Shown: one piece after another, positions 1 through 9,677 of the stretch | Layout of the letters: each line of letters starts with the position of its first letter | How positions within the stretch are numbered: position 1 is the stretch's first letter | Source of the DNA: Auraticoccus monumenti | Lineage (GTDB): Bacteria > Actinomycetota > Actinomycetes > Propionibacteriales > Propionibacteriaceae | Direction: 5' to 3' | DNA length: 64,000 nucleotides | NCBI RefSeq assembly: GCF_900101785.1 | Contig: NZ_LT629688.1 | Location: 2,790,001 to 2,854,000, forward strand | Made by a program: the position numbers and the translations under genes | The notes under the pieces: generated by a model | The model's database searches: none | What the model was told of the DNA's origin: nothing | Seen by the model: only the letters and a program-made list of their open reading frames with translations

Positions 1-1604
1 TGTCGGCTGACCGTGACGGTGATGGAGCCGTCTGCTGCTGCCTGCCGCCAAAATTTCAGCCAGTCGGTTACCTGGGTGCCGAACTCGGTGGTGCCGACCG
101 TGATCGAGAGCATCTTCTGGCCGTGGCAGGCGATGTCGACAAGTTCGGTGAACCGAGCTCCCAGCTCGTCGGCCTGAGCCTGAGCTACGGAGGCGTCCGA
201 GTCGGCGGAGTCGAGAGCCCGGAGTCGTTCGTCAGTGTCGCGGATGGAGTCGTTGACTGTCGCCCGGTAGGCCTTGTACAGGGTGTCGAGGTCGCTGCGA
301 CCGTGGATGATCTTCTCAAAGTCGGCAAGGTGGAAGTGCTTGTACAGCACCAGCGACAGCAAAGTGTCCGGGCTCAGGTCCGGAGCACCCTTGCCCTGCA
401 CGAGGAGCTGTTCGGAGAAGACGCAGTACTCGTTGCGGATATTCTTCAGCATCCGCATGTCCGGGACGTGCCGGGCGACCCGATCGATCAGCTCGTCGGA
501 GGGACGGTGGGCCTCCCCCTCCGGGAACAGCTTGGCGAGCAGTTCGTGCGCGGAACGGTGGGTGATGAACGGGACCAGGGGGATGACCAGGTCAAAGAAC
601 TTGGTGCGGTTCGCTCGTTCGACCTCCGCCTGCGCCGCGTCGACGTCACCCTGCAAGTTAGTGGTAGACGCTCCGTCAGTGCCGCTGGACGACTCTTCCT
701 CACCTCCATCGGGGCCGGGGGCCGTCGAGGTGGGTTCCTGGCCAAGCTTCTCGAAGACGCTGTCTCGGACCGCGTACACGAACCGCACTTTCCGACCCAC
801 CTGATTCGACTCGTTCAGGATCGTGTTCAACTCGCGCAACGCCTCGAAGATACCTGGGTTCTCGAACCGGTCGAGGTCCTCGAAGACGACCACGTCATAG
901 TCGGTGACCTCGAAGAAGTACACGATCTCGGCCAGGTACTTGTCAAAGTAGCTGGTCGGGCGCTGTGCGAGGGTGACGGAAGCGCCGACAGCTGACAGCT
1001 GACTGACTGAGAACCGCTGATGCAGGAAGGCACGCACAGTCGTCAGCCCGGCCGTAGCAATACCGAGGGCGCCGGCGCCGGTCAGCCATTCCTCCGCACC
1101 CTGCCCGAGGAAATCAAGGTTCCATCCCAGGAGCACCGGTATCGCTACGGCGCCCGCGACCCCTGCCGCCGACGTCAGCGTCGCCCGCACGACCGGGAAC
1201 TTCGAGTGCCGGTGGAAGTCCGAGGCAGGGAGCTTCTTCGGGGACTCTCTGTAGAGCAGTTGCTTGACGATCGCCTTCTCGATGCGGTTCGTGAGGTCCG
1301 CACCCTTGCTGGCCCCCTTCGCCGCCGAGCCGGGCTCTCCGAGATCGTTACCGAGGCTGGAGATGGCGACGTTCAATACCGTGAGCTCTTTGGAGTTCTC
1401 GATGTATTCGATGACGCTGGACTTGCCAGACCCGTAGCCGCCGGTCAGAGCGATGTTGAACACCTTGGGCTGCTGGAGTCCCGCTGTGAGGTATCGGGCG
1501 TACGTGCCGTGCTCGACCTCCTGATAGCCCGACGAGAGCGGCGTCAGGGTCCTGGATACCAGGTCGGTCGGCGAGGTTGGCGGCACAGAGGTGTCCTCGT
1601 TCAT
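1..1604 (-). CDS. YobI-like/KAP-type membrane P-loop NTPase, 3' end outside window
   Basis: The reading frame opens at ATG 1604 and stays open to the left edge, giving 534 codons without a stop. The N-terminus resembles YobI-type P-loop proteins (LTPLSSGY, then FNIALTGGYGSGKSSVIEYI); Walker A lies at residues 55-63. A Walker B-like VVVFEDLDRF follows near residues 238-247. Two hydrophobic stretches sit between the two motifs (about residues 142-165 and 177-192), as expected for KAP-family NTPases, which insert membrane helices between Walker A and B. The protein is probably an inner-membrane ATPase with its nucleotide site in the cytoplasm. Its function is unknown; relatives occur on mobile elements and in phage-exclusion contexts. 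Codon use is less extreme than in the rest of the window, and a broken recombinase lies next door, so recent acquisition is likely. Confidence 0.85.
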   Translation of the reverse strand, partial: MNEDTSVPPTSPTDLVSRTLTPLSSGYQEVEHGTYARYLTAGLQQPKVFNIALTGGYGSGKSSVIEYIENSKELTVLNVAISSLGNDLGEPGSAAKGASKGADLTNRIEKAIVKQLLYRESPKKLPASDFHRHSKFPVVRATLTSAAGVAGAVAIPVLLGWNLDFLGQGAEEWLTGAGALGIATAGLTTVRAFLHQRFSVSQLSAVGASVTLAQRPTSYFDKYLAEIVYFFEVTDYDVVVFEDLDRFENPGIFEALRELNTILNESNQVGRKVRFVYAVRDSVFEKLGQEPTSTAPGPDGGEEESSSGTDGASTTNLQGDVDAAQAEVERANRTKFFDLVIPLVPFITHRSAHELLAKLFPEGEAHRPSDELIDRVARHVPDMRMLKNIRNEYCVFSEQLLVQGKGAPDLSPDTLLSLVLYKHFHLADFEKIIHGRSDLDTLYKAYRATVNDSIRDTDERLRALDSADSDASVAQAQADELGARFTELVDIACHGQKMLSITVGTTEFGTQVTDWLKFWRQAAADGSITVTVSR

Positions 1605-1981
1605 CTCAATCCACCCCGTTCCTCGAGACGGCGGTGCCGTCACCGCCAATGTCTTGATCGTTCTTATCCACAGCGTCCTTACGGTTGACACCTGCGTCCT
1701 GATCAGACGCTACCGGCGCCCACCGACATGTCCGGTTCGTCGTGCCGGCGCTAGCTCACTCAGCGTGTGTTGCGAGGGGAGCGTCTTTCAGCACCTCTTG
1801 GCAGGCGTCGTGTAACGAACGGCCAGAGGATGGCCAGTTCGTAAGCCGGTCCCTCACCAGGACAGCCTTTGCCGGCTCGCGACTACAACGAGCAACCATG
1901 CCGGCCGCCGGACCTCGATTCCCGTAACACCCGCCCGCAAAAAAGCCCGGTCAACGTCCCTCAAACGCTACAGTCCGCAGC
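1605..1981. other. Intergenic region between the NTPase and the recombinase
   Basis: This 377-bp stretch separates two divergent genes. I see no credible coding frame in it; the short frames have no codon bias and no recognisable domain. It should hold the promoter of the minus-strand NTPase and, at its right end, the promoter of the recombinase. If the recombinase was once a resolvase, its res site would be expected here, but I cannot delimit paired subsites by eye. Confidence 0.5.
1969..1974 (+). promoter_or_regulatory. -10 box of the broken recombinase (leaderless type)
   Basis: TACAGT lies 7 nt before the ATG at 1982. That spacing puts the transcription start on or beside the start codon, as in actinobacterial leaderless genes. 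No convincing -35 was identified. Confidence 0.4.
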
Positions 1982-2575
1982 ATGCTGATCGGCTACGCCC
2001 GGGTGTCCACCACAGAGCAGGACCTCACCGCCCAACGAAACGGCCTCCTCGCCCTCGGCGTCAGTGCCGAGCAGGTCTACGTCGACCACGGCCTCACCGG
2101 CACCCACCGGTCCCGACCCGGCCTGCGCGAAGCCCTCGCCGCCTGCCGCCGCGGCGACACCCTCGTCGTCACCAAGCTCGACCGCCTCGCCCGGTCCCTG
2201 CCCGACGCCCGCGACATCGCCGACGAGCTCACCGCCAAGGGCGTCGCCCTCAGCCTCGGCGGCAGCGTCTAGGACCCCACCGACCCGATCGGCCGGCTCC
2301 TGTTCAACGTCCTCGGCATGGTCGCGGAGTTCGAAGCCGACCTCATCCGAGCCCGCACCCGCGAAGGCATGGCCGTGGCCAAGGCAAAGGGCCGACTCCG
2401 AGGCAAGAAGCCCAAGCTGTCCCCAGCCCAGGAAGCCCACCTGGTCAAGCTCCACCAGCAAGGAACCCACACCACCACCGAGATAGCCGAGCTGTTCGGC
2501 GTCGCCAGATCGACGGTCTACCGAGCCATCGGCCGAGCAGGAGCATCTACCCTCGACTCCCACGTGGTGCGTTGA
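1982..2575 (+). pseudogene. Serine recombinase/resolvase split by an in-frame TAG
   Basis: One frame (198 codons including both stops) reads as a complete small serine recombinase of the TnpR/Hin type. It has the catalytic YARVST motif (Ser9), the KLDRLARS segment, the long E-helix region around EFEADLIRARTREGMAVA, and a C-terminal helix-turn-helix (EIAELFGVARSTVYRAI). The frame is interrupted at 2270-2272 by TAG, where relatives have an aromatic residue or His before DPTDP. A single TAC to TAG change would explain it. Both halves are in the same frame and keep coding character, so the lesion looks recent. Translation could restart at ATG 2318, but that fragment would lack the catalytic serine. 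Suppression of the TAG or a sequencing error cannot be excluded. Confidence 0.85.
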
Positions 2576-2649
2576 CCGGTTGAGACCGCCATCGTTTTCG
2601 AGCAGATCATCGACGGCCCGCAGATTGGCCTTCACAGGAGTACTAAAGG

Positions 2650-2666
2650 CCTACTCAGTGAGTAGG
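2650..2666. repeat. 17-nt perfect palindrome CCTACTC-AGT-GAGTAGG
   Basis: The arms are perfect 7-mers with a 3-nt centre. It lies in the 178-bp gap between the recombinase remnant and the first conserved chromosomal gene. It could be a regulator or recombinase binding site, or a remnant element boundary. It is too short and lacks a T-tract to be called a terminator. Confidence 0.5.
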
Positions 2667-2753
2667 TCGTACGAAATGGTCAAGACGGTCCAGATTCGAG
2701 CACGAGATACACCCGCACCGCGCCCTACCTCTCCTGCAGGGGACCCTTCGGCC

Positions 2754-3170
2754 CTACCGGTCGTCGGGGTCCGGCCCGGGTCCCGGACGGGCGGCCTGGT
2801 CGCGGACGAGGGCGGCGGGGGCGCAGGCCAGCCAGGCGTCCCCGACGAGCTCCTCGAGGCGGACGGGGTCGATCTCGTCCAGCCGGGCCAGCACGATCGG
2901 GTAGCCGTGCAGGTGCTCGATGGTGAGCAGCACGTCCGGGTCGGCGGTCAGGGCGGCGTCCTTGGCGTCGAGGTCGGCCACCCGGGCGGCCAGGATGGTG
3001 CCGGCCGGCACCGGTCGGTCCCCGAAGCGGCGTCGGTCCGCCCCGCTGAAGGGGCGCTCCCAGACGAACGCCTTGCCCGCCACCGCCCAGGCCACCTGGC
3101 CGTAGGAGGTCGTCTCGCTGACCCCCGGGAGCTCCCGGGCCAGGCGTCGCACGTCGTCGAGGTCGGCCAC
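2754..3170 (-). CDS. MmcQ/YjbR-like protein
   Basis: A 138-residue protein of the MmcQ/YjbR fold, a double-wing DNA-binding-like domain of unknown cellular role. Characteristic parts are the N-terminal DDVRRLARELPGVSETTSYG, the mid-region AFVWERPF and the GYPIVLARLDEI segment. I chose GTG 3170 because it gives the usual family N-terminus and lies after the stop of the upstream gene; a longer frame to 3272 would only add shadow sequence. It follows the Gfo/Idh/MocA gene by 22 bp and is probably co-transcribed with it. Nothing in the sequence shows what it binds. Confidence 0.8.
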   Translation of the reverse strand: MADLDDVRRLARELPGVSETTSYGQVAWAVAGKAFVWERPFSGADRRRFGDRPVPAGTILAARVADLDAKDAALTADPDVLLTIEHLHGYPIVLARLDEIDPVRLEELVGDAWLACAPAALVRDQAARPGPGPDPDDR

Positions 3171-3192
3171 GAGCCGACCGTACCGCGTCGGC

Positions 3193-4365
3193 TCAGTCCC
3201 CGACCTGGCCCCGCTCGAAGTAGTCCACGAGGTCCGGCGGCAGCGGCGGGACCTCCAGGGTGGCGCCGTCACCCCGGAGCGAGGCGGTGGCCAGCACGCC
3301 GGCCGCGACGGCCATCCGGGCCGCCACCGGCGAGGTCCGGGTGGGCCCGCCGCCGGCCGCGAAGCGCAGGAACTCCGCGACCAGCCGCGGGTCGGCGCCG
3401 GCGTGGTCGCCCTCGGCGGCCTCGATCGGCACCCGCTCGTCGGGCTCGGCGTGGCCGCGGTGGCGCCGGTCCCACACGGCGACGTGCCCGCCGGGGCCGT
3501 CGCCGAGGTTCTCGATCCGGCCCTCGGTGCCGATCACGGTGTAGTTGCGCCAGTAGTCGGGGGTGAAGTGGCACTGCTGGTAGGAGGCGAGCACCCCGTT
3601 GTCCAGCTGCATGGTCATCATCGAGAGGTCCTCGACGTCGACCACCGGGTTGAGCCCGGTCTGGCTGGCCGGCGGCCAGTTCCCGACGTCGAGCCAGTCA
3701 CCCATCCGCTCACCGGTCCGGTCGCGACGGTCGGTCACGTCGCCGTAGACGGCGAGGGCCCCCATCGCCTGCACCCGCTGGGTGTACCCCCCGGCCAGCC
3801 AGTGGATGACGTCGAGGTCGTGGGCGCCCTTCTGCAGCAGCAGGCTCGTGGTGTTGCGTCGGTCGGCGTGCCAGTCCTTGAAGTAGTAGTCCCCGCCGTT
3901 GCCGACGAAGTGGCGGCACCAGACCGCCTTGACCGCGCCGATCCGGCCGGACCGGACGAGGTCGCGCATCTGGGTGACCACCGGCATGTGGCGCATGTTG
4001 TGACCGACGTAGAGCCGGCTGCCGGTCCGCCGGGCGGTGTGCAGCAGCTCGTCGCAGTGCTCCAGCGTGGTGGCCAGCGGCTTCTCGCAGAAGACCGCGG
4101 TCCCGGCCTCCAGGGCCGCCAGCGCCGGGCCGTGGTGCCGGTGGTCCGGGGTGAGCACCAGCACCGCGTCCAGGCCGAGGGCGAGCAGCTCGTCGAGGTC
4201 GGCGGTCACCAGGACGTCCTCCGGCACCTCGGCCCGGGCGTCGGCACGGCCGCGCTCGGAGGTGTCGCACACCGCGACCACCTCCGAGCCCCGGTCGGGC
4301 TGGTGGGCGTGGCGCCACAGGGAGGAGCGGGCGCCGAAGCCGACGATGCCGGTGCGGATGGTCAC
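3193..4365 (-). CDS. Gfo/Idh/MocA family NAD(P)-dependent oxidoreductase
   Basis: A 390-residue cytoplasmic dehydrogenase. The N-terminal Rossmann fold starts with IRTGIVGFGARSS, an atypical glycine-rich loop. The family EKP motif (FCEKPLATTLEHCDELL), which carries a catalytic-site lysine, follows around residue 93. The C-terminal alpha/beta domain contains KGAHDLDVIHWL with the histidine and aspartate typical of the active site. The family oxidises or reduces sugars, inositols and sugar derivatives. The substrate cannot be read from sequence, and no sugar transporter or kinase lies beside it. It is probably co-transcribed with the YjbR-like gene downstream. Confidence 0.9.
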   Translation of the reverse strand: MTIRTGIVGFGARSSLWRHAHQPDRGSEVVAVCDTSERGRADARAEVPEDVLVTADLDELLALGLDAVLVLTPDHRHHGPALAALEAGTAVFCEKPLATTLEHCDELLHTARRTGSRLYVGHNMRHMPVVTQMRDLVRSGRIGAVKAVWCRHFVGNGGDYYFKDWHADRRNTTSLLLQKGAHDLDVIHWLAGGYTQRVQAMGALAVYGDVTDRRDRTGERMGDWLDVGNWPPASQTGLNPVVDVEDLSMMTMQLDNGVLASYQQCHFTPDYWRNYTVIGTEGRIENLGDGPGGHVAVWDRRHRGHAEPDERVPIEAAEGDHAGADPRLVAEFLRFAAGGGPTRTSPVAARMAVAAGVLATASLRGDGATLEVPPLPPDLVDYFERGQVGD

Positions 4366-4528
4366 GGGGAGCCTCCCGGGTGCGTGGACGGTGGCCCGCC
4401 GGGCACGACCGCCGGTGACCGAGCGTCATCGTCGCACGCTCGCCGTGACCACCGGGCCCCGGCCCCACGTGCGGGTCGCGCCCGTACCCGACCCGGTCAG
4501 CTGTGGCGCGCAGCCGCACCGGACGGGG

Positions 4529-5587
4529 TCAGAGCGCCTGGCGCAGCAGCTCCAGGGTCTGCTCGCGGGCCGGCGAGCGGTCGGCCGGGTCGGACCGGGT
4601 GGCCCCGGCCACCGGGTGCACCATCACCTCGTCCACGCCGTGCTCAGCGGCCAGCGCGCGCAGCCGGGCCGCCGCGGTCTCGGGGTCGCCGACCACCCAG
4701 GGCTGGGTGAAGGCGCCGGCCATGTGGTCGTGGGTGACGCTCAGGGTGGTCTCGGCGGCGTCCTCGACCAGGGCCTGCGGGCCGAACTCCCCGCCGGTGC
4801 GCAGCGCGATCATCGACAGCAGGTGCGGACGGGCCAGCCGCTCGGCCTCCTCCGTGGTGGGGGCGACGGCGACGTTGACGGTCAGGAAGGTGGTCGGGCT
4901 CCCGGGGTGCTCGGCCAGCCGCCAGCCGTGCCGGTACAGCGACAGCGCCTCGGCGGTGCCCTGGCCGGCGAAGTGGTGGGCGAAGACGTAGGGAAGCCCG
5001 AGCTTGGCGGCCAGCCGCGCGGAGTAGTCCGAGGAGCCCAGCAGCCACACCGGCGGGCTGTCGACGGCGTGCGGGGTGGCGAGCAGGGCCTGGTGGCGGG
5101 CGGGTCGGCCACCTCCCGCGGGCAGGGAGATGGCGGCGCCGTCGGGGTGCATCATCGCCATCACCTCGGTGACGTCGTTCTCGAAGCGCTGGACCGCCGC
5201 GCCCTCTTCCATGCCGTGGCGCAGCACCCAGTTGGTCACCGGGTCCGTGCCCGGGGCGCGTCCGATGCCGAGGTCGATCCGGCCCGGGTGCGCGGCCTCC
5301 AGCAGGGCGAACTGCTCGGCGACGACGAGGGGGGCGTGGTTGGGCAGCATCACCCCGCCGGACCCGACCCGGATCCGCTCGGTGGCCGAGGCCAGCAGGG
5401 CGATCAGCACCGGCGGGTTGGTCGAGGCCACGGCCCGGGTGTTGTGGTGCTCGGCCACCCAGTAGCGCCGGTAGCCCAGCCGGTCGGCGGTCCGGGCCAG
5501 CTCGACGGAGGCCCGCAGCGCCTGGGCGGTGGTCTGCACGTCACGGACGGGGATGAGGTCGAGGACGGAGAGCGCGAGAGAGGTCAC
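4529..5587 (-). CDS. Luciferase-like (LLM class) flavin-dependent oxidoreductase
   Basis: A 352-residue TIM-barrel flavoprotein of the bacterial luciferase-like superfamily, group without bound-F420 assignment. Typical segments are LALSVLDLIPV at the N-terminus, RYWVAEHHN, IRVGSGGVMLPNHAPLVVAE and GRIDLGIGRAPG. These match the YhbW/MsnO8-type branch that usually uses reduced FMN. The substrate is unknown. The gene stands between the helicase terminator and the Gfo/Idh/MocA gene, with 163 bp of non-coding sequence below it. Confidence 0.9.
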   Translation of the reverse strand: MTSLALSVLDLIPVRDVQTTAQALRASVELARTADRLGYRRYWVAEHHNTRAVASTNPPVLIALLASATERIRVGSGGVMLPNHAPLVVAEQFALLEAAHPGRIDLGIGRAPGTDPVTNWVLRHGMEEGAAVQRFENDVTEVMAMMHPDGAAISLPAGGGRPARHQALLATPHAVDSPPVWLLGSSDYSARLAAKLGLPYVFAHHFAGQGTAEALSLYRHGWRLAEHPGSPTTFLTVNVAVAPTTEEAERLARPHLLSMIALRTGGEFGPQALVEDAAETTLSVTHDHMAGAFTQPWVVGDPETAAARLRALAAEHGVDEVMVHPVAGATRSDPADRSPAREQTLELLRQAL

Positions 5588-5634
5588 CCCAGGGCCAACC
5601 CGACCGGTGGTCGCGTTGTTCCGCCCGGACGCGG

Positions 5635-5672
5635 CCGACGCCGCCCTCCCGGTGTCGGGAGGACGGCGTCGG
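5635..5672 (-). terminator. Hairpin terminator after the RNA helicase gene
   Basis: A 16-bp stem (5635-5650 with 5657-5672) closes a 6-nt loop. The single non-Watson-Crick position becomes a G-U pair in minus-strand RNA but C-A in plus-strand RNA, so it fits the minus-strand helicase transcript that stops at 5689. There is no clear U-tract, as is common in high-GC actinobacteria. Confidence 0.75.
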
Positions 5673-5688
5673 TCGCTGCTGCGCTCGT

Positions 5689-7479
<1,791 letters not shown>

Positions 7480-7620
7480 GATCGTCAGCCTTTGTGCGAT
7501 CGGTGCGCCGCACCGAAGTCATCGAACCCGGCCAGCACGTCACCGCAGCCACCTCGTCCTCGCGGACGCGGGCCGTGGGAGCGCCAGGGCGGGGACGCAC
7601 AGGTGTGCGTGCCACCGGCC

Positions 7621-7649
7621 AGTCTAGACCCCGGGGCCGCAGGCACGAA
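7621..7649 (-). promoter_or_regulatory. Possible promoter of the RNA helicase gene
   Basis: Read on the minus strand, TTCGTG (7644-7649), a 17-nt spacer and TAGACT (7621-7626) form a plausible sigma-70-type promoter. It would give a leader of about 130 nt, which would be in line with the long leaders often seen on cold-responsive helicase genes. The -35 match is weak. Confidence 0.35.
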
Positions 7650-7682
7650 CCTGACGCGCCACGCCGTGCGCGCCGGACAGCC

Positions 7683-8414
7683 TCAGGAGGCCAGCCCGAG
7701 CTGGGCCATCCGGACCGTGTGCTCCTCGACCAACCGGGAGAACATCCGCGAGATCGCGGCCAGATCCATCCCGGGACGGTCCACCGTGCCGGCGAGCAGG
7801 TCGGTCAGGTGGTCGCGGTCCGCGGCCACGCGCTGGGCCTGGCTGAGGGCCTCGCCGACCAGCCGGCGTCCCCAGAGGGCGAGCCGGCCGGCGATCGCCG
7901 GGTCGTCCTCGATCCCGGCCCGGACCCGGGCCACGATGTAGTCCGACTGCGCCTCGTTGGCCAGCACGGTGTGCACCACGGCGCGGGTCTCGGCGTCGAC
8001 GTAGGCGGCCACCTCCCGGTAGAAGTCCGCGGCGAACCCGTCGCCCACGAACGTCTTGACCAGACCCTCCAGCCAGGAGCGGGGCGCGGTCTGGCGGTGG
8101 AAGGTGTCGAAGGGGGAGCGGAACGGGGCCATCGCGTCCATCACGTCGGCCCCGAGCTCGGCCAGGCGCGTCGAGACCAGCTGGAAGTGGGTGAACTCAC
8201 CCGAGGCCATGGCCGCCATCTGCACCTTGTCGGCCAGGGTGGGTGAGGTGCTGGCGTCCTCGGCGAGACGCTCGAAGGCGCTCAGCTCGCCGTAGGCGAC
8301 CAGACCCAGCAGGTCGATGCTGCCCTGCCGGTAGGACGCCGACGCCCCGTCCGCGGGCGGACCCGCCTCGGACGCCGCAGCGCCCTCCGGCGTCCCGACC
8401 GGCCCCGACGTCAC
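7683..8414 (-). CDS. Ferritin-like-fold protein
   Basis: A 243-residue protein whose middle part resembles the ferritin-like four-helix proteins annotated in actinobacteria next to DUF3107 genes. Recognisable segments are GLVAYGELSAFERLAEDA, MAAMASGEFTHFQLVSTRL and a later helix with ANEAQSDYIVARV. Glu and His residues in these helices (GELSAFE, GEFTHF) are placed as in di-metal ferritin-like proteins, but metal binding is inferred. GTG 8414, 7 nt after the DUF3107 stop, is taken as the start; a longer frame to 8522 would overlap the DUF3107 gene by about 100 nt. Its role is unknown. Confidence 0.8.
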   Translation of the reverse strand: MTSGPVGTPEGAAASEAGPPADGASASYRQGSIDLLGLVAYGELSAFERLAEDASTSPTLADKVQMAAMASGEFTHFQLVSTRLAELGADVMDAMAPFRSPFDTFHRQTAPRSWLEGLVKTFVGDGFAADFYREVAAYVDAETRAVVHTVLANEAQSDYIVARVRAGIEDDPAIAGRLALWGRRLVGEALSQAQRVAADRDHLTDLLAGTVDRPGMDLAAISRMFSRLVEEHTVRMAQLGLAS

Positions 8415-8421
8415 GTCCGGC

Positions 8422-8646
8422 TCAGCCGGCGCCGAAGCCGACGCGGCGGGTGGTCTCCTCGCCGACCTCGAGGTAGGCGATCTTCGAGGCGGGCACCAGG
8501 ACGGTGCGGCCGCGGGCGTCACGCAGGGTCAGCAGCCCGTCGTCGGCCACGGCCTTCTCGAGCTCGGCCCGGACGTCGTCCGCGGTGGCCTCGGACTCGA
8601 CCGTGACCTCTCGCCCGATGTGCTGGATCCCGACCTTGATCTCCAC
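8422..8646 (-). CDS. DUF3107 family small protein
   Basis: A 74-residue protein that matches the compact actinobacterial DUF3107 family: EIKVGIQHIGREVTVES at the N-terminus, then a central ADDVRAELEKAV helix and a closing IAYLEVGEE strand. Start GTG 8646 is preceded by AGGAGG at a normal distance and gives the family length; the longer frame to 8778 adds no conserved sequence. It probably forms an operon with the ferritin-like gene 7 nt downstream. The family has no established function; some DUF3107 proteins are described as ATP-binding, which I cannot judge here. Confidence 0.85.
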   Translation of the reverse strand: MEIKVGIQHIGREVTVESEATADDVRAELEKAVADDGLLTLRDARGRTVLVPASKIAYLEVGEETTRRVGFGAG

Positions 8647-8755
8647 GTGGCTCCTCCTGTGCCGGGCAGCGCCCGGCGTCGTCGTCTCCGGCCAGCCTGC
8701 CATGCCGGACGGCCCGCCCACGGCCCTGTTCGCCCACGGCGCAGCCGCAGGGGGG

Positions 8756-9676
8756 TCAGCCCAGGCCCTCGACCTCACCGGGCGCGGCCCGGCGCAGCAC
8801 CATCCGGGTCCAGGCGCCGACGTACAGGCGGTCGTGCTCGCCCACCTCGACCCGCTGGCCCGGGGTCACCGGGTCCGACGGGAGCGGCCCGCTCGCCGGT
8901 CCCACGAAGGTGCCGTTGGCCGACTGCAGGTCCTCGACGAACCAGCGGGTGCCGTCGGTGGTGAGCTGGGCCTGGCGGCGGCTGACCCCGGAGTCGGCCT
9001 CGCAGTCGATGTCGGGGTGGATGCCGCGGCTGCGCGAGACCCGCCCGACCAGCAGCGACCGACCGCGCAGCGCCACCACCTCGGGCAGCCCCGGTGAGGG
9101 CATCGGGTCGGCGCTGTCCTGCAGGGCGTACCAGTCGGGGTCGATCCAGATCTCGGCCACCCACTCCGCCGCGCCCGGGGCCGCCGCGGGCGGGGCTGCG
9201 GCGGGCGAAGGGGCTGGTGCGGACGGTGCCGGCGCGGGGACGTCCGCGGCGGCGGCCAGGGCCTCCGGGGCGGAGGCCTGCGGCGGGGCGGGCTCCGATG
9301 AGGCGGGCTGCGGCGCAGCGGGCCCCGGGGCGGCGGGCTGCGGGGCGGCGGGCTGCGGGCCCGACCCGGGCTCGTCCAGCTCGTCGGGTCGGGTGGGGGT
9401 GGGGATCGAGCTCGCCTCCGGTCGCGGCATGGTCCCGGTGGTGAAGTCGTAGCCGCAGGCCTCGCAGAAGAGGGCGTCGGCCACGTTGACCGCCCCACAG
9501 TGGGGGCAGTCGCGGGTCTGCGCGGCCGGCGGCACGGTGGTGCCCGGTCCCGGTGCCGCACCAGGTGCCGGTGCGCCGAGGGCCGGTGCCGCCGCGGGGG
9601 CGGCGGTGACCGGGGCCCCGCAGACGTCGCAGTAGTCCTCGGCCGAGGTCTGGTGGCCCTGGGGGCAGGTGGTCAT
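8756..9676 (-). CDS. FHA-domain protein with N-terminal zinc ribbons
   Basis: A 306-residue protein, last in the signalling operon. The N-terminus has two short Cys clusters (C4...CDVCG and CPHCG...CEACG), each a probable zinc ribbon. A long Ala/Pro linker follows (about residues 80-170). The C-terminal FHA domain shows LVGRVSRSRG, SGVSRRQAQL and DLQSANGTFVG, the conserved Arg, Ser/His-region and Asn-Gly positions that bind phosphothreonine peptides. It starts 1 nt after the stop of the vWA gene. As the only phosphopeptide reader in the cluster, it is a likely partner or substrate of the PknG homologue, in the way mycobacterial GarA is, but it is not a GarA orthologue by architecture. Confidence 0.88.
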   Translation of the reverse strand: MTTCPQGHQTSAEDYCDVCGAPVTAAPAAAPALGAPAPGAAPGPGTTVPPAAQTRDCPHCGAVNVADALFCEACGYDFTTGTMPRPEASSIPTPTRPDELDEPGSGPQPAAPQPAAPGPAAPQPASSEPAPPQASAPEALAAAADVPAPAPSAPAPSPAAAPPAAAPGAAEWVAEIWIDPDWYALQDSADPMPSPGLPEVVALRGRSLLVGRVSRSRGIHPDIDCEADSGVSRRQAQLTTDGTRWFVEDLQSANGTFVGPASGPLPSDPVTPGQRVEVGEHDRLYVGAWTRMVLRRAAPGEVEGLG

Positions 9677-9677
9677 C

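Noticed and set aside
123-1688. Several plus-strand frames over the first 1.6 kb
   Set aside because: The minus-strand frame has Walker A, Walker B and membrane segments of a YobI-type NTPase over the same bases.
2270-2272. Programmed recoding (selenocysteine or pyrrolysine) at the recombinase stop
   Set aside because: The codon is TAG in a non-catalytic position and no recoding machinery or stem-loop is visible. A nonsense mutation is simpler.
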